DNA of 64,000 nucleotides from positions 1 through 64,000 of the forward strand of contig JAENZL010000018.1 of NCBI GenBank assembly GCA_016841265.1. The letters are read 5' to 3'. Position numbers and translations under genes: made by a program. Positions 1 through 9,600 of this stretch are shown one piece after another. The first letter of the stretch is position 1. Each line of letters starts with the position of its first letter. The notes under the pieces were generated by a model. It ran no database searches. It worked only from the letters and a program-made list of their open reading frames with translations, and was not told where the DNA came from. The stretch comes from Methanobacteriota archaeon (GTDB lineage Archaea; Halobacteriota; Methanosarcinia; Methanosarcinales; Methanosarcinaceae).

Positions 1-102
1 CCCGTGGGACACGGGGAAGAGCCTGTGGATTCGTGGAGATTGCTCCGGAATATGATGCAGGAAGCCCCTTCCTCGCTTTCATCAGAAAGCAGGTGGGGGT
101 AG
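1..102 (+). CDS. TnpB (IS200/IS605 family), C-terminal end only
   Basis: The reading frame open from base 1 ends in TAG at 100-102 and gives a tail starting PVGHGEEPVDSWRLLRNMMQ. This is the usual C-terminal extension of IS605/IS1341-type TnpB, the RNA-guided nuclease of IS200/IS605 transposons. The catalytic RuvC part lies outside the window, so intactness cannot be judged. The last codons lie in the hairpin that ends the element. Family assignment rests on the tail only. Confidence 0.7.
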   Translation, partial: PVGHGEEPVDSWRLLRNMMQEAPSSLSSESRWG

Positions 103-107
103 TTCAC
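65..107 (+). ncRNA. 3' end hairpin of IS200/IS605 element (omega-RNA/reRNA end)
   Basis: GCTTTC (75-80) pairs with GAAAGC (85-90) around ATCA, and an outer stem pairs CCCC (65-68) with GGGG (95-98). The element appears to end in GTAGTTCAC near 107. In this family the right end is a subterminal hairpin read by the transposase, and the overlapping transcript serves as guide scaffold for TnpB. The fold is visible; the RNA function is inferred from the family. Confidence 0.5.
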
Positions 108-354
108 TATATTCTGCCTATTGTTAACTGGAAAGTAAAAATACTATGGTATACTTATTGAACTGCAATTTCAGAATGCTGGGGTGCAATCCTGAAATTA
201 TTTGCCGGGTTTGCCAGGGTTCTGAGCAAAAATATATGTAATATGTATAATGAATTGATGTTCTGCATCATAAGGCTCATAATTATAATCCAATTTATAT
301 ATTTAAATGTCCTATGTTTGCATAACAAGTCTATGGATACAAAACCAAAACTGA
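108..354. other. AT-rich intergenic region upstream of leuA
   Basis: No gene seen. The stretch is AT-rich with several TATA-like runs (for example around 236-262 and 294-306), so the leuA promoter is probably here. ATG codons at 307 and 333 precede the leuA frame but neither reads into it uninterrupted. Confidence 0.4.
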
Positions 355-1848
355 GGGATTATATTATTCGAAAATATCCGCTTTCTGGACACAACGTTAA
401 GAGATGGTGAACAAACACCTGGTGTAGCCCTTACAAGAGAGAAAAAGCTCTTGATTGCCCGGGCTCTGGATGAAATGGGGGTTTCCGTAATTGAGGCAGG
501 CTCCGCGATCACTTCCAGCGGGGAGAGAGAGTCTATCAAAGCTGTCGCAAACGATGGTCTGGATGCCGAAATCTGCAGTTACTGCAGGATTGTAAAGGCA
601 GACGTTGACCATGCTCTGGAATGCGACGTGGACTCCATCCACCTGGTAGCTCCCGTTTCCGACTTGCACATTAAGACCAAGATCAAAAAAGACCGGGATG
701 CTGTGCGGCAGATCGCAGTCGAGGTTACGGAGTATGCCAAGGACCACGGCTTAATCGTGGAATTAAGCGGGGAGGACTCCTCAAGGGCAGACCTGGAATT
801 CTTAAAAGCCCTGTATGCTGACGGAATTGATGCCGGAGCTGACCGCTTATGCTACTGTGATACTGTTGGGCTTTTGGTACCTGAGAAAGCCACAGAGATT
901 TTCAGGGATTTATCTTCTTCCCTGAAGGCCCCGATCAGCATTCACTGCCACAACGATTTCGGCTTTGCAACGGCAAACACCATAGCTGCCCTTGTCGGGG
1001 GTGCAAAGCAGGCCCACGTAACTGTAAACGGTTTAGGGGAAAGAGCCGGAAACGCCGCCCTTGAAGAAGTGGTCATGAGCCTGGAATGGCTCTACAAATA
1101 TGACACCGGGATCAACCATGAGCAGATCTACCGGATTTCCAGGCTGGTGAGCCGTCTGACCGGGGTTCCCGTTAGCCCGAACAAGGCCCTGGTGGGAGGC
1201 AATGCCTTTACCCATGAGGCCGGGATTCACGTCCACGGGCTTCTGGCCGACAAGGCTACCTACGAACCCATGGGCCCCGAACAAATCGGCAGGAAACGGC
1301 AGATCGTACTCGGGAAACATGCCGGTCGGAGTTCCATTGCCCTGGCCTTACAGGAAATGGGACTTGAAGCCGACGAGACCCAGGCCGGGGAAATCTTCAA
1401 CAGGGTCAAGCAGATGGGCGACCAGGGGAAGCACGTAACCGATGCCGACCTGCAAACAATTGCAGAGAACGTGCTTGATATTTACAAGGAATCCCTGGTA
1501 AAGTTGGAAGAGTTTACCATAGTATCCGGAAACCGTGTGACTCCTACTGCTTCCATTAAACTCAACGTAAAGGATAAGGAGATCATACAGGCCGCGATCG
1601 GGAACGGGCCTGTGGACGCAGTTATCAATGCCATACGGCGGGCGGCACGCTCCTGTGCGGAAGACATTGTCCTTGAAGAGTACCACGTAGATGCCATCAG
1701 TGGCGGAACCAATGCCCTTGTAGAAGTAAGGGTAAAGCTTTCCAAGGAAGGAAAGACGGTCACCGCTAGCGGAGCCCGGACGGACATCATCATGGCTTCA
1801 GTAGAGGCTGTGATTAATGGGATGAACCGCCTGATCACGGCAGAGTGA
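355..1848 (+). CDS. leuA: 2-isopropylmalate synthase family (LeuA/CimA), 5' end irregular
   Basis: Condenses acetyl-CoA with 2-oxoisovalerate in leucine synthesis, or with pyruvate if it is a citramalate synthase. The frame carries [15 protein letters not shown] at 382-426, the metal-binding HCHND near 945, NGLGERAGN near 1027, and a C-terminal LeuA regulatory dimer domain over about the last 130 residues. The family motif begins well before the first standard start in frame (TTG 451), so that start is too late. A TGA closes the frame at 352-354 and no ATG, GTG or TTG lies between it and the motif. ATG 333 starts MDTKPKLR in another frame; losing one G from the GGG at 355-357 would join it to this frame. 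So the gene has either a 5' frameshift or sequence error, or an unusual start. The next genes are ilvB, ilvN and ilvC. Confidence 0.85.
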   Translation, partial: GIILFENIRFLDTTLRDGEQTPGVALTREKKLLIARALDEMGVSVIEAGSAITSSGERESIKAVANDGLDAEICSYCRIVKADVDHALECDVDSIHLVAPVSDLHIKTKIKKDRDAVRQIAVEVTEYAKDHGLIVELSGEDSSRADLEFLKALYADGIDAGADRLCYCDTVGLLVPEKATEIFRDLSSSLKAPISIHCHNDFGFATANTIAALVGGAKQAHVTVNGLGERAGNAALEEVVMSLEWLYKYDTGINHEQIYRISRLVSRLTGVPVSPNKALVGGNAFTHEAGIHVHGLLADKATYEPMGPEQIGRKRQIVLGKHAGRSSIALALQEMGLEADETQAGEIFNRVKQMGDQGKHVTDADLQTIAENVLDIYKESLVKLEEFTIVSGNRVTPTASIKLNVKDKEIIQAAIGNGPVDAVINAIRRAARSCAEDIVLEEYHVDAISGGTNALVEVRVKLSKEGKTVTASGARTDIIMASVEAVINGMNRLITAE

Positions 1849-1885
1849 GCTCAAAAGAAGGATGCTTTCCTTACATGGGTTTTCC

Positions 1886-1917
1886 AGGGGACTTTTTTTG
1901 TCCCCTCTTATTTTTTC
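1886..1917 (+). terminator. Terminator after leuA
   Basis: AGGGGAC (1886-1892) and GTCCCCT (1900-1906) form a perfect 7-bp stem around a T7 loop, followed by a T-rich run to about 1917. It lies 37 bp after the leuA stop, so leuA and ilvB are probably separate transcripts. Confidence 0.65.
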
Positions 1918-2257
1918 GTTTTGAGCGAGGATTTAGTTGAAAATGAAAGAATTGGAAATAAAATGCCTTTTTGGGCTCGGGTGCCTTAGGGGACCTGTAC
2001 TCATATATAACATGATTGATAATGATGTATCGATTGAATTCAAACACATAATTTCTAATGAAACGAATTCAATGAAATTTATTTGAGTTCGTAATGAAAT
2101 TGAAAAAAATCCGGAAAAAAATTCAGAATGAAAATTGCGAGCGTGGTTGGCAAAAAGCATTTCTGATTAACATATACTTTCAGGATTGTATTCAACTGAT
2201 AAAATAGAGTCTATAAGTTGAATCAGTCGCCAAAATACAAGAAGGAGATTTAATACA
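1918..2257 (+). promoter_or_regulatory. ilvB upstream region with TATA-like box and long leader
   Basis: No gene seen. ATATATAA at 2003-2010 is a candidate TATA box, which would give a leader of over 200 nt. The region 2030-2090 has several near-palindromic GAATTC/AATT-containing runs that might bind a regulator. A strong ribosome site (AAGGAG, about 2242-2247) precedes the ilvB ATG. Confidence 0.35.
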
Positions 2258-3946
2258 ATGACAACCGGGTCAACAGAAAAAGTTAATGGCGCCAGGGCAT
2301 TGATAAAGTGCCTTGAAATGGAGGGTGTTGACACTCTCTTTGGGTATCCGGGGGGGCAGATCATCCCCTTTTACGACGAACTCTATGATTCAGATCTGCG
2401 CCACATACTCGTACGCCACGAACAGGCAGCAGCCCATGCTGCAGACGGATATGCCCGCGCAACGGGAAAGACCGGGGTCTGTGTTTCCACCTCAGGTCCC
2501 GGAGCAACTAACCTGGTAACAGGCATTGCTACCGCATACATGGACTCAGTGCCCATGGTAGCTTTAACCGGTCAGGTCCCCAGTTCCATGATCGGAAACG
2601 ACGCCTTCCAGGAAGCTGACATAAAGGGCATTACCCAGCCTATTACCAAGCACAACTACCTTGTACAGGATGCGAACGAGCTTCCCAGAGTCATGAAAGA
2701 AGCCTTTCACATCGCTTCTACCGGAAGGCCCGGCCCGGTATTAGTAGACCTTCCAAAAGACATCCAGATCTCCGAAATTGACTTCTCTTACCCCGATAAA
2801 GTGGAACTCAGAGGGTACAAACCCACCTACAAAGGCAACCTCCAGCAGGTTAAAAGGGCTGCCGAGGAAATTGCAAAAGCCTCCCGTCCTATCATTTACG
2901 CCGGGGGCGGGGTGATCACTTCGAATGCAGCCGCAGAACTGGTGAGATTTGCCGAAACAATCATGGCTCCTGTGACCACGACCCTTACGGGGATCGGGGC
3001 CATTCCGACCGAGCACCCTCTGAACCTGGGGATGCTGGGGATGCACGGGACCAAATATGCAAACTATGCAATCCAGGAATCCGACCTGCTTATTGCGGTC
3101 GGTGCAAGGTTTGACGACCGGGTGACCGGAAAGCTGGAATCCTTTGCTCCGAATGCCAGGGTCATCCACATTGACATCGATCCCGCGGAGATTTCCAAGA
3201 ATGTGCCCGTGAACATCCCGATTGTGGGGGATGCAAAACATATCCTCAAGGCCCTTACCAAATACGTCAAATGCTGCAACTCTGAATTATGGCTTGCAAA
3301 GATAATCGAATGGAAGACGGAATATCCACTCCGCTACAGGAAGGAATCGGACGTTATCAAGCCTCAGTTCGTCGTGGAACAGATTTCGGAAGTCTGTAAG
3401 GACGCGATTGTTGTCACCGAAGTCGGGCAGCACCAGATGTGGGCAGCTCAGTACTTCAAGTTCAGCGAGCCCAGGACTTTCCTCACTTCAGGAGGCCTGG
3501 GAACTATGGGCTACGGCTACCCGGCAGCCATCGGAGCCAAGGTCGGGAGGCCTGACAAACTGGTCGTTGACATTTCAGGAGACGGCTCTTTCCAGATGAA
3601 CTCCCAGGAACTTGCCACAGCAGTGCAAAACGACATCCCGGTCATTGCCGTGATCCTGAACAACGGTTATCTGGGAATGGTCCGGCAGTGGCAGGAGCTC
3701 TTCTTTGACCGGAGATATTCCTGTACCGATATCTCGGGCAGTGTTGACTTCGTGAAACTTGCCGAAGCATACGGGGCTCTCGGGCTCAGGGCTGAAAAAC
3801 CATCCGAAGTCAGGCCGGCAATCGAGGAAGCCGTCAAATCCGGCAGGCCCGCAGTTGTTGATGTGATCATCGAGTGCGAGGCAAACGTTTCCCCTATGGT
3901 ACCTGCAGGGGCTGCAATCAATGAAATCCTTGACCTGGAGGACTGA
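2258..3946 (+). CDS. ilvB: Acetolactate synthase large subunit
   Basis: Thiamine-diphosphate enzyme making acetolactate or acetohydroxybutyrate, the first common step of valine, leucine and isoleucine synthesis. The 562 residues match the family length. The N-terminal Pyr domain has the catalytic Glu in [18 protein letters not shown] (about residue 55). The C-terminal PP domain has the ThDP/Mg motif GDGSFQMN (about residue 441) and ends in the expected [12 protein letters not shown]-type tail. The ATG has a good AAGGAG site. ilvN follows after 2 bp, so the two subunits are co-translated. Confidence 0.96.
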   Translation: MTTGSTEKVNGARALIKCLEMEGVDTLFGYPGGQIIPFYDELYDSDLRHILVRHEQAAAHAADGYARATGKTGVCVSTSGPGATNLVTGIATAYMDSVPMVALTGQVPSSMIGNDAFQEADIKGITQPITKHNYLVQDANELPRVMKEAFHIASTGRPGPVLVDLPKDIQISEIDFSYPDKVELRGYKPTYKGNLQQVKRAAEEIAKASRPIIYAGGGVITSNAAAELVRFAETIMAPVTTTLTGIGAIPTEHPLNLGMLGMHGTKYANYAIQESDLLIAVGARFDDRVTGKLESFAPNARVIHIDIDPAEISKNVPVNIPIVGDAKHILKALTKYVKCCNSELWLAKIIEWKTEYPLRYRKESDVIKPQFVVEQISEVCKDAIVVTEVGQHQMWAAQYFKFSEPRTFLTSGGLGTMGYGYPAAIGAKVGRPDKLVVDISGDGSFQMNSQELATAVQNDIPVIAVILNNGYLGMVRQWQELFFDRRYSCTDISGSVDFVKLAEAYGALGLRAEKPSEVRPAIEEAVKSGRPAVVDVIIECEANVSPMVPAGAAINEILDLED

Positions 3947-3948
3947 AT

Positions 3949-4434
3949 ATGAAACACACACTTGCGGTTCTGGTTGAGAACAGGTCAGGGGTCCTGTCCA
4001 GGGTGGCAGGGCTCTTTTCGAGGCGTGGGTACAACATCGATAGCCTGGCTGTCGGTGTCACGGAAGACCCGGACGTTTCCCGTATGACCATCGTTGTCCA
4101 CGGGGACGACAGCGTACTCGAACAGGTCAAGAAGCAGCTGAACAAGCTGGTGGAAGTCATCAAGGTTTCGGACCTTGCAAGCGAAGACACCGTGGGACGG
4201 GAACTGGCGCTTTTCAAGGTCGCAGCCGATGAGAATTCCAGGGCGGAAATCATGCAGATCACCGATATCTTCAGGGCTCGTATAGTGGATGTGGGCCCGA
4301 AATCCGTTGTTGTTGAAGTCACGGGGGATGAAGATAAGATCCTGGCAATCGAAACCCTGCTCCAGAAGTTCGGGATTAAGGAGATGGTCCGGACCGGAAA
4401 GATCGCCATATCCCGCGGTTCAAAGAAGGTTTAA
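3949..4434 (+). CDS. ilvN: Acetolactate synthase small (regulatory) subunit
   Basis: 161 residues, the usual length. The N-terminal ACT domain begins [20 protein letters not shown] and senses branched-chain amino acids; the second half ([20 protein letters not shown] onward) is the C-terminal domain of the small subunit. It activates IlvB and gives feedback inhibition by valine in characterised relatives. It starts 2 bp after the ilvB stop. Confidence 0.95.
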   Translation: MKHTLAVLVENRSGVLSRVAGLFSRRGYNIDSLAVGVTEDPDVSRMTIVVHGDDSVLEQVKKQLNKLVEVIKVSDLASEDTVGRELALFKVAADENSRAEIMQITDIFRARIVDVGPKSVVVEVTGDEDKILAIETLLQKFGIKEMVRTGKIAISRGSKKV

Positions 4435-4620
4435 ATATTAAAGGGCAGTTAAAAAGAGGTAACTGCTCAATTATTTTTCCTGAAAAGGGTTTCCCTGATC
4501 CGGATATTCCAGTGGTACCGGGCAGGGGGCAAACTCTTCAAAAAGCAGAAATTTTCCTGAAAAGCGAAGAAAATTTTTATAAATACAGGTAATTTTTCAT
4601 TGAAGAATTAAATTATTTAT

Positions 4621-4700
4621 ATCGAAATTCCAATAAGCATAAAGAGATTCCAATAAGTATAAAGAAATTCTATCAACAATTAAGAAATTCTAACAAACAT
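4621..4700 (+). repeat. Four 20-nt degenerate tandem repeats upstream of ilvC
   Basis: Four exact-period 20-nt units (4621, 4641, 4661, 4681) share the pattern AAAGAAATTCYAAYAASYAT with a few mismatches each. They end 26 bp before the ilvC start inside the 283-bp ilvN-ilvC gap. They could be iterated protein-binding sites in the leader or simple slippage products. Confidence 0.75.
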
Positions 4701-4726
4701 AATGTATTTGTGAGGAGATGCAAGCA

Positions 4727-5734
4727 ATGGCAAATATAATCTATGACGATGACACCACTTTTGATGCGCTTAAGGACAAGACTATTGCAATAATGGGCTA
4801 CGGCAGCCAGGGGCACGCTCATGCTCTTAACCTCCACGAGTCCGGGCTCAATGTGGTCGTGGGGCTCAGGGAAAACAGTTCCAGCCGCGCAAAAGCCGAA
4901 GCTGAAGGCCTGAAAGTCATGACCGTGGAAGACGCTGCAAAAGCCGCAGACGTTATCATGATCCTCCTGCCCGATGAGAAGCAGGCCGGGGTCTACTACT
5001 CTGAAATCGAGCCCAACCTCGAAGCCGGAAACGCTCTCGCTTTTGCCCACGGCTTTAACATCCACTACAGCCAGATCGTACCCCCCAAGAACGTGGACGT
5101 CTTTATGGCAGCTCCTAAGGGCCCCGGACACATTGTCAGGAGGACCTACACCGAAGGCATCGGAGTCCCCGGCCTTATCGCCGTCTACCAGGACGCAAGC
5201 GGAAACGCAAGGGATATTGCCCTGGCTTACGCCAAGGGAATCGGGGCTACCCGGGCAGGCGTCTACGAGACGACCTTCAGGGAAGAAACCGAAACCGACC
5301 TCTTCGGAGAACAGGTGGACCTCTGCGGAGGAGTCGCATCCCTTATCAAGACAGCTTTTGAAGTCCTGGTGGAAGCCGGGTACCAGCCCGAGATGGCCTA
5401 CTTCGAAACCTGCCACGAAGTTAAGCTCATCGTTGACCTTATCTACGAAGGCGGCCTCGAGAGGATGTGGCACTCTGTCTCCAACACCGCAGAATACGGC
5501 GGCATGACTGTCGGCCCCCAGGTCATCAACGACGAGTCCCGGGAAGCCATGTACCTGGCCCTTGAGAGGATCCAGAACGGGGAATTCGCCAAGGAATTCA
5601 TCCTTGAAGGTATGACCAACCACCCCGTGCTCAAAGCCATGGAACGCCAGGACCAGGAGCACCCACTCGAAATCGTCGGCAAGGAAATCAGGGCAAACAT
5701 CCCCTGGCTCAACAAGAAGATCGACGACGACTGA
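4727..5734 (+). CDS. ilvC: Ketol-acid reductoisomerase
   Basis: NADPH- and Mg-dependent isomeroreduction of acetolactate to dihydroxyisovalerate, acting after IlvBN. The Rossmann motif [13 protein letters not shown] lies near residues 24-36, and the all-helical KARI domain carries ETDLFGEQ and the EEGGL-like YEGGLERM region. At 335 residues it is a short class I enzyme. ATG 4727 is preferred over ATG 4718 because the GAGGAG ribosome site (4712-4717) directly touches 4718 but is well spaced for 4727. Confidence 0.95.
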   Translation: MANIIYDDDTTFDALKDKTIAIMGYGSQGHAHALNLHESGLNVVVGLRENSSSRAKAEAEGLKVMTVEDAAKAADVIMILLPDEKQAGVYYSEIEPNLEAGNALAFAHGFNIHYSQIVPPKNVDVFMAAPKGPGHIVRRTYTEGIGVPGLIAVYQDASGNARDIALAYAKGIGATRAGVYETTFREETETDLFGEQVDLCGGVASLIKTAFEVLVEAGYQPEMAYFETCHEVKLIVDLIYEGGLERMWHSVSNTAEYGGMTVGPQVINDESREAMYLALERIQNGEFAKEFILEGMTNHPVLKAMERQDQEHPLEIVGKEIRANIPWLNKKIDDD

Positions 5735-5817
5735 TCCCGAAAGATTATACATAACCTTAATTTACTTTTTTACCTTTCCTGCCCGGGGTCGGGTTTCCGG
5801 TCCCGCCGGGATTTATT

Positions 5818-5850
5818 TGGCAGGTTTGCCTGCCAGACAGTTGATTTTTT
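5818..5850 (+). terminator. Terminator after ilvC
   Basis: TGGCAGG (5818-5824) and CCTGCCA (5829-5835) form a 7-bp stem with a TTTG loop, and a T-run follows at about 5844-5850. It lies about 85 bp after the ilvC stop. Confidence 0.5.
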
Positions 5851-5921
5851 TGTGTTTGATTTCAGCCGTTGAACAAAAAGTTCATAAGCCTGAACTTTAA
5901 AATTCAATCCGGAGGGAAATT

Positions 5922-6464
5922 ATGCCAGTAATAGGAGATAGCAAGGTAATTGACACCATTCTCAAGAGGCGGAGTGTCCGGGAGTTTACGGACAGCCCTG
6001 TCAGTACGAAAGATCTCAACAGTATCCTCAACGCCGGGCGCTGGGCTCCTTCGGGTTTGAACAACCAGCCCTGGCGCTTTATTGTTGTCCGGGAAAAGGA
6101 TACCATTATGCAGCTCTCGGAATGCACGCACTATACAAAAGTAGTTGCCGGTGCCCCGCTTTTGATTGCTGTCTATCTGGATACGGAAAATTCCTATTCC
6201 CACACTAAAGACGTCCAGGCAGTCGGAGCCGCCATCCAGAACATGCTCCTTTCCGTCTGCGAACTGGGCCTGGGAGCCGTGTGGCTGGGGGAAATCCTGA
6301 AACAGGGCGACAGGGTGAACTCGATTCTTGAGTGCCCGGAAAGCTTTGAGCTCATGGCAGTGCTCGCAATCGGGACCCCGGTCCCGAAGGAGAGGACATC
6401 CCCAAGAAAAGAGCTGAAAGAGCTTGTTTTTGAGGAAAAGTACGGGAAGGTCTGGGAAGGTTAA
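5922..6464 (+). CDS. Nitroreductase family flavoprotein
   Basis: 180-residue FMN-dependent oxidoreductase of the nitroreductase fold. The N-terminus has the FMN-binding RRSVREFTD (residues about 16-24) and the APSGLNNQPW segment; the C-terminal half has the usual GLGAVWLGE and a final KYGKVWEG. The natural substrate is unknown. GGAGGG at 5911-5916 sets the ATG. It is monocistronic, converging on the cobN-like gene. Confidence 0.9.
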   Translation: MPVIGDSKVIDTILKRRSVREFTDSPVSTKDLNSILNAGRWAPSGLNNQPWRFIVVREKDTIMQLSECTHYTKVVAGAPLLIAVYLDTENSYSHTKDVQAVGAAIQNMLLSVCELGLGAVWLGEILKQGDRVNSILECPESFELMAVLAIGTPVPKERTSPRKELKELVFEEKYGKVWEG

Positions 6465-6522
6465 AGCCCTGGAATGTCTGGGAAGGTTAAAGCCCGGGAA
6501 AATGACCTGAATAAAAAAAGCT

Positions 6523-6575
6523 GACGTATGTTTAATCCATGCATTAGGACACACATACGAGGACTCACATACGTC
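6523..6575. terminator. Inverted repeat between convergent genes
   Basis: GACGTATGT (6523-6531) and ACATACGTC (6567-6575) form a 9-bp inverted repeat with an A-run before and TCTCTTTT after it. It sits between the nitroreductase and the convergent cobN-like gene, which suits a two-way terminator. A small inverted-repeat element is an alternative. Confidence 0.4.
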
Positions 6576-6620
6576 GCTGAATCTCTTTTCCCACACTTTC
6601 TTATTAAATTTTCCAACTCA

Positions 6621-9600
6621 TCATTTTTTCCTCTGGTATCCTACAAAAATTGCCCCTGACAGCAGCATTACGGATGCAATCGCGATGATATCCGAAGGTG
6701 AGATGGGCATGTTGCCAGAATTCCCTGATTTTTCAGGTGATTCCTTTTTCATTTCATACCCTTCCACGTAGTTTGCATCGGCAGCGGATCTCGCTTGCAT
6801 ATCCGGCTGAGGGTTCTTTTCAAGTTCAGCTCCGTATCCTCCCTCTGCCATCAGGCTTTGGTTGGAAGTACTGCCCTCCGAGCTACGTGTCTCTTCGGCA
6901 GGTATGACTGTGGCGCTGCCTGTACCGCTTCCTCCACTGCTTTCCCTGGCTTTTTGTGAAGAATCGCTGTCCTTTTTGCTGCTCGAGCTTCCCGGAAGGT
7001 TCGGGTTCCCGCAGATATTCTGGCTACAGGCTTTCCCATGGGTCTCAACTGATTCCAGGTATGCACTTGTCAGAGTGTCTACTACTTCGTCCGAAGGTTC
7101 CCAGTACCCTTTGTTAATTGCTTCGAGCATGGTGGTAACCATGTCCTGGTAGGCGTACGGGTTTTTTGCATCAAATACCTCTTTTAATCCCATTTCATAT
7201 TTGTCAAGGATAATGGTTTCGTAAATATCGTTCCACATGTACTCCTTGATAACGTCGGGAGTTGTTACCTGGAAACCGTACAGGTTATCCACCATTTCGG
7301 CTATTTCCTTCAATCCGGAGTAATCGGACCCGACCATTCCTTCCAGGTAGAAGGGGTTTTCTATCCTGCTGCGGAGTTCTTTGGCAATGAAGGCACCAAG
7401 CCCTTCAATTTTCGGTTCTCCTCTGAGGTTTGCAACCATTACTTCCGGAGCCTCTCCGGAAACTGCCTGGACTGCTGCCGAAAGCCCCCCTACGTACTGG
7501 AAGAAGTCGTCATTGTCAAGCACTCCGTAGAGGTTTGAGGAACGGCTGTTGATTACGACGTCGGTGCCGTTCAGGTTCTCCCTGAAGATAGACTCGTAGT
7601 TCCCGAGGTAGTGCATGAAGCCTTCACTGTCGACCGTGTACAGGTTTGCCATCCGGAAGATGTAGAGGTTACCGATAGTTTCGGTTCCGTTTCCAGAGTT
7701 CCAGTCGGTGCCTCCTGCTCCTATTTCCTTTTCGATGCCTACCCCGTAGCCGCCGGGAGGCGGGGCAAAGACCCTGACAGCGGCAAGTTCTCCGGCAAGT
7801 TCTTCAAAAGTTCCGGTAAATTCCGGGATTTCTGCCATGTAGGTGTCAAGGATCTTTTGCTGTTCCTCGGGGTCCATTGCAAGGAGAGCTTCTTCAATTT
7901 TCAGGGTGTGTTTTTTAACGTAGTTATCTTCAGGGGCTTCTTCAAGTCCTGAGATAGTGTGGGTTGCCGTATCAAGCAGCCTTATCTGGTACTGGAGGGT
8001 ATCCCGGTAGAGCCCGGAGATCGTGATCACAACGTCTACGCGGGGGCGGTTTACGGTTGTCTCGTCGGGGAGCGTAATTTTCAGGTCTTCTAGAGAGGTG
8101 ACTCCCACCTTGTCGTTGTAAACCTTGCTGAAAGCCCCGGAGGAGTAGTAAAATTCGGGCTCTGCCCCCATAAGCCTCAGGGTCATTGCTTCCATTACCC
8201 CGTTGTGGCGCAGGGTTTCCACGGACCAGAGGCAGACGCTTATCTTTTCCGGAAACTCCCCGTGCTCGACATAATATTCAAGCAGCAGCTCGTCTGCGAG
8301 TTTTTTTCCTGTTTCCCAGGTCTCGGGGTTTGGGATCTTCTTTGACTCAAAGCCGTAGTAGTTTCTGCCTGTTGGAAGCACGTTCGGGTTGTTTACCGGG
8401 TCTCCCTGTTCGCTCGGGAGGATATACCCGCCGTCCAAAGCGTGGGTAAAAGACGTAAGTTCCCCCGAGGTGTTCAGCAGGAAAAGGGTCTCGTTTGCCG
8501 TTTCGAAGGTCTCGTTGAGGATGTCGAGTTCTCCAGGGCTCAGGTTGCGGTTCAGGTGTGCTTCCACCGCTTCTGCAAACAAGCGGCTTTCAGGGCTGCA
8601 GTTCTCGATTGAAAGTGCAAGCCAGTTGCTAAGGTTTTCAGTGTTTGAGCTCTCCTCCAGGACCTCGATTCCTCCGGCACTTACAGCGTCCGCGTCATAT
8701 CCGAGCAGGGTACAGGAAGTGTTCAGAAGCAGGTCCGCATGCATGGTTTCAAGGAACATTGCGGCTTTTTCTCCCGCCGGGCTCTGTCCGAAGGTATGGG
8801 TCCCGTAGGGAATAGTCTCTGCGCTTATCTCTTCCAGGTATTCTACAATCTCGTCAAGGGTTTCTTCGAAGTTCTCATCCGTTACCGTAAGTCCCAGGTC
8901 CTCGTCAACTGTACTGTTATTGAGTAGTTCGATGACCGCATTTTTCGTTTCGTTCATTCCGGTCTCATACCCGCTCTGCCTGTACTCCTGGTAGTCCATC
9001 AGGTAGTTTTTCAGCTCGGTAAGGTCCCCGTAGACTCCGCTTTTTGCAATCGGGGGGGTCAGGTGGCTGATCAGGGTCGCGTACCCCCGGCGTTTTGCCT
9101 GGATGCCTTCCCCTGCCCCGTCCACGATATAGGGGTAGATGTTAGGTATGTCCCCGAGGAGCAGGTCCGGGTAACTCGTAGCGTTCAGACAGACCATTTT
9201 TCCGGGCAGCCACTCATGGGTCCCGTGCCTGCCAACATGCACCATAGCGTCAGCTCCAAAACCTCCCTCTTCAGGTGGGTGCTGGAGCCAGAGGTAGAAG
9301 GCCATGTACTGATGAGGCGGTGCAATGTTCAGGTCGTGGTAAAGCCTGTCAATGTCCTCTTCCCAGCCCCTTGCCGGTTCCGGAGTAAGGATTATATTTC
9401 CGTTTTTGATTACAGGGATGACAATGTAATTTTTCCCGTCCCTGTTTACTACCATCATTTTCCCTGGGGGCTCTCCCCAGCTGTTGACCACGTCGTTCCT
9501 GATTCTTTCGGGCAGTTCGTTGAACCAGCTTTCGTATACACTGGCATCAAGCAGGACTATCGAATCGTCCTCGATTCCTGCTTCCACCAGGGCATCCAGT

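Noticed and set aside
352-354. TGA before the leuA motif as selenocysteine or readthrough from ATG 307
   Set aside because: Methanosarcina is not known to use selenocysteine, the residues before the TGA do not resemble LeuA, and a one-base frameshift from ATG 333 explains the data more simply.
4673-5752. 359-codon open frame opposite ilvC
   Set aside because: Antisense to a certain gene with strong codon bias; no family features.
6523-6575. Inverted repeat considered as a miniature transposon
   Set aside because: No target duplication; position between convergent genes makes a terminator more likely.
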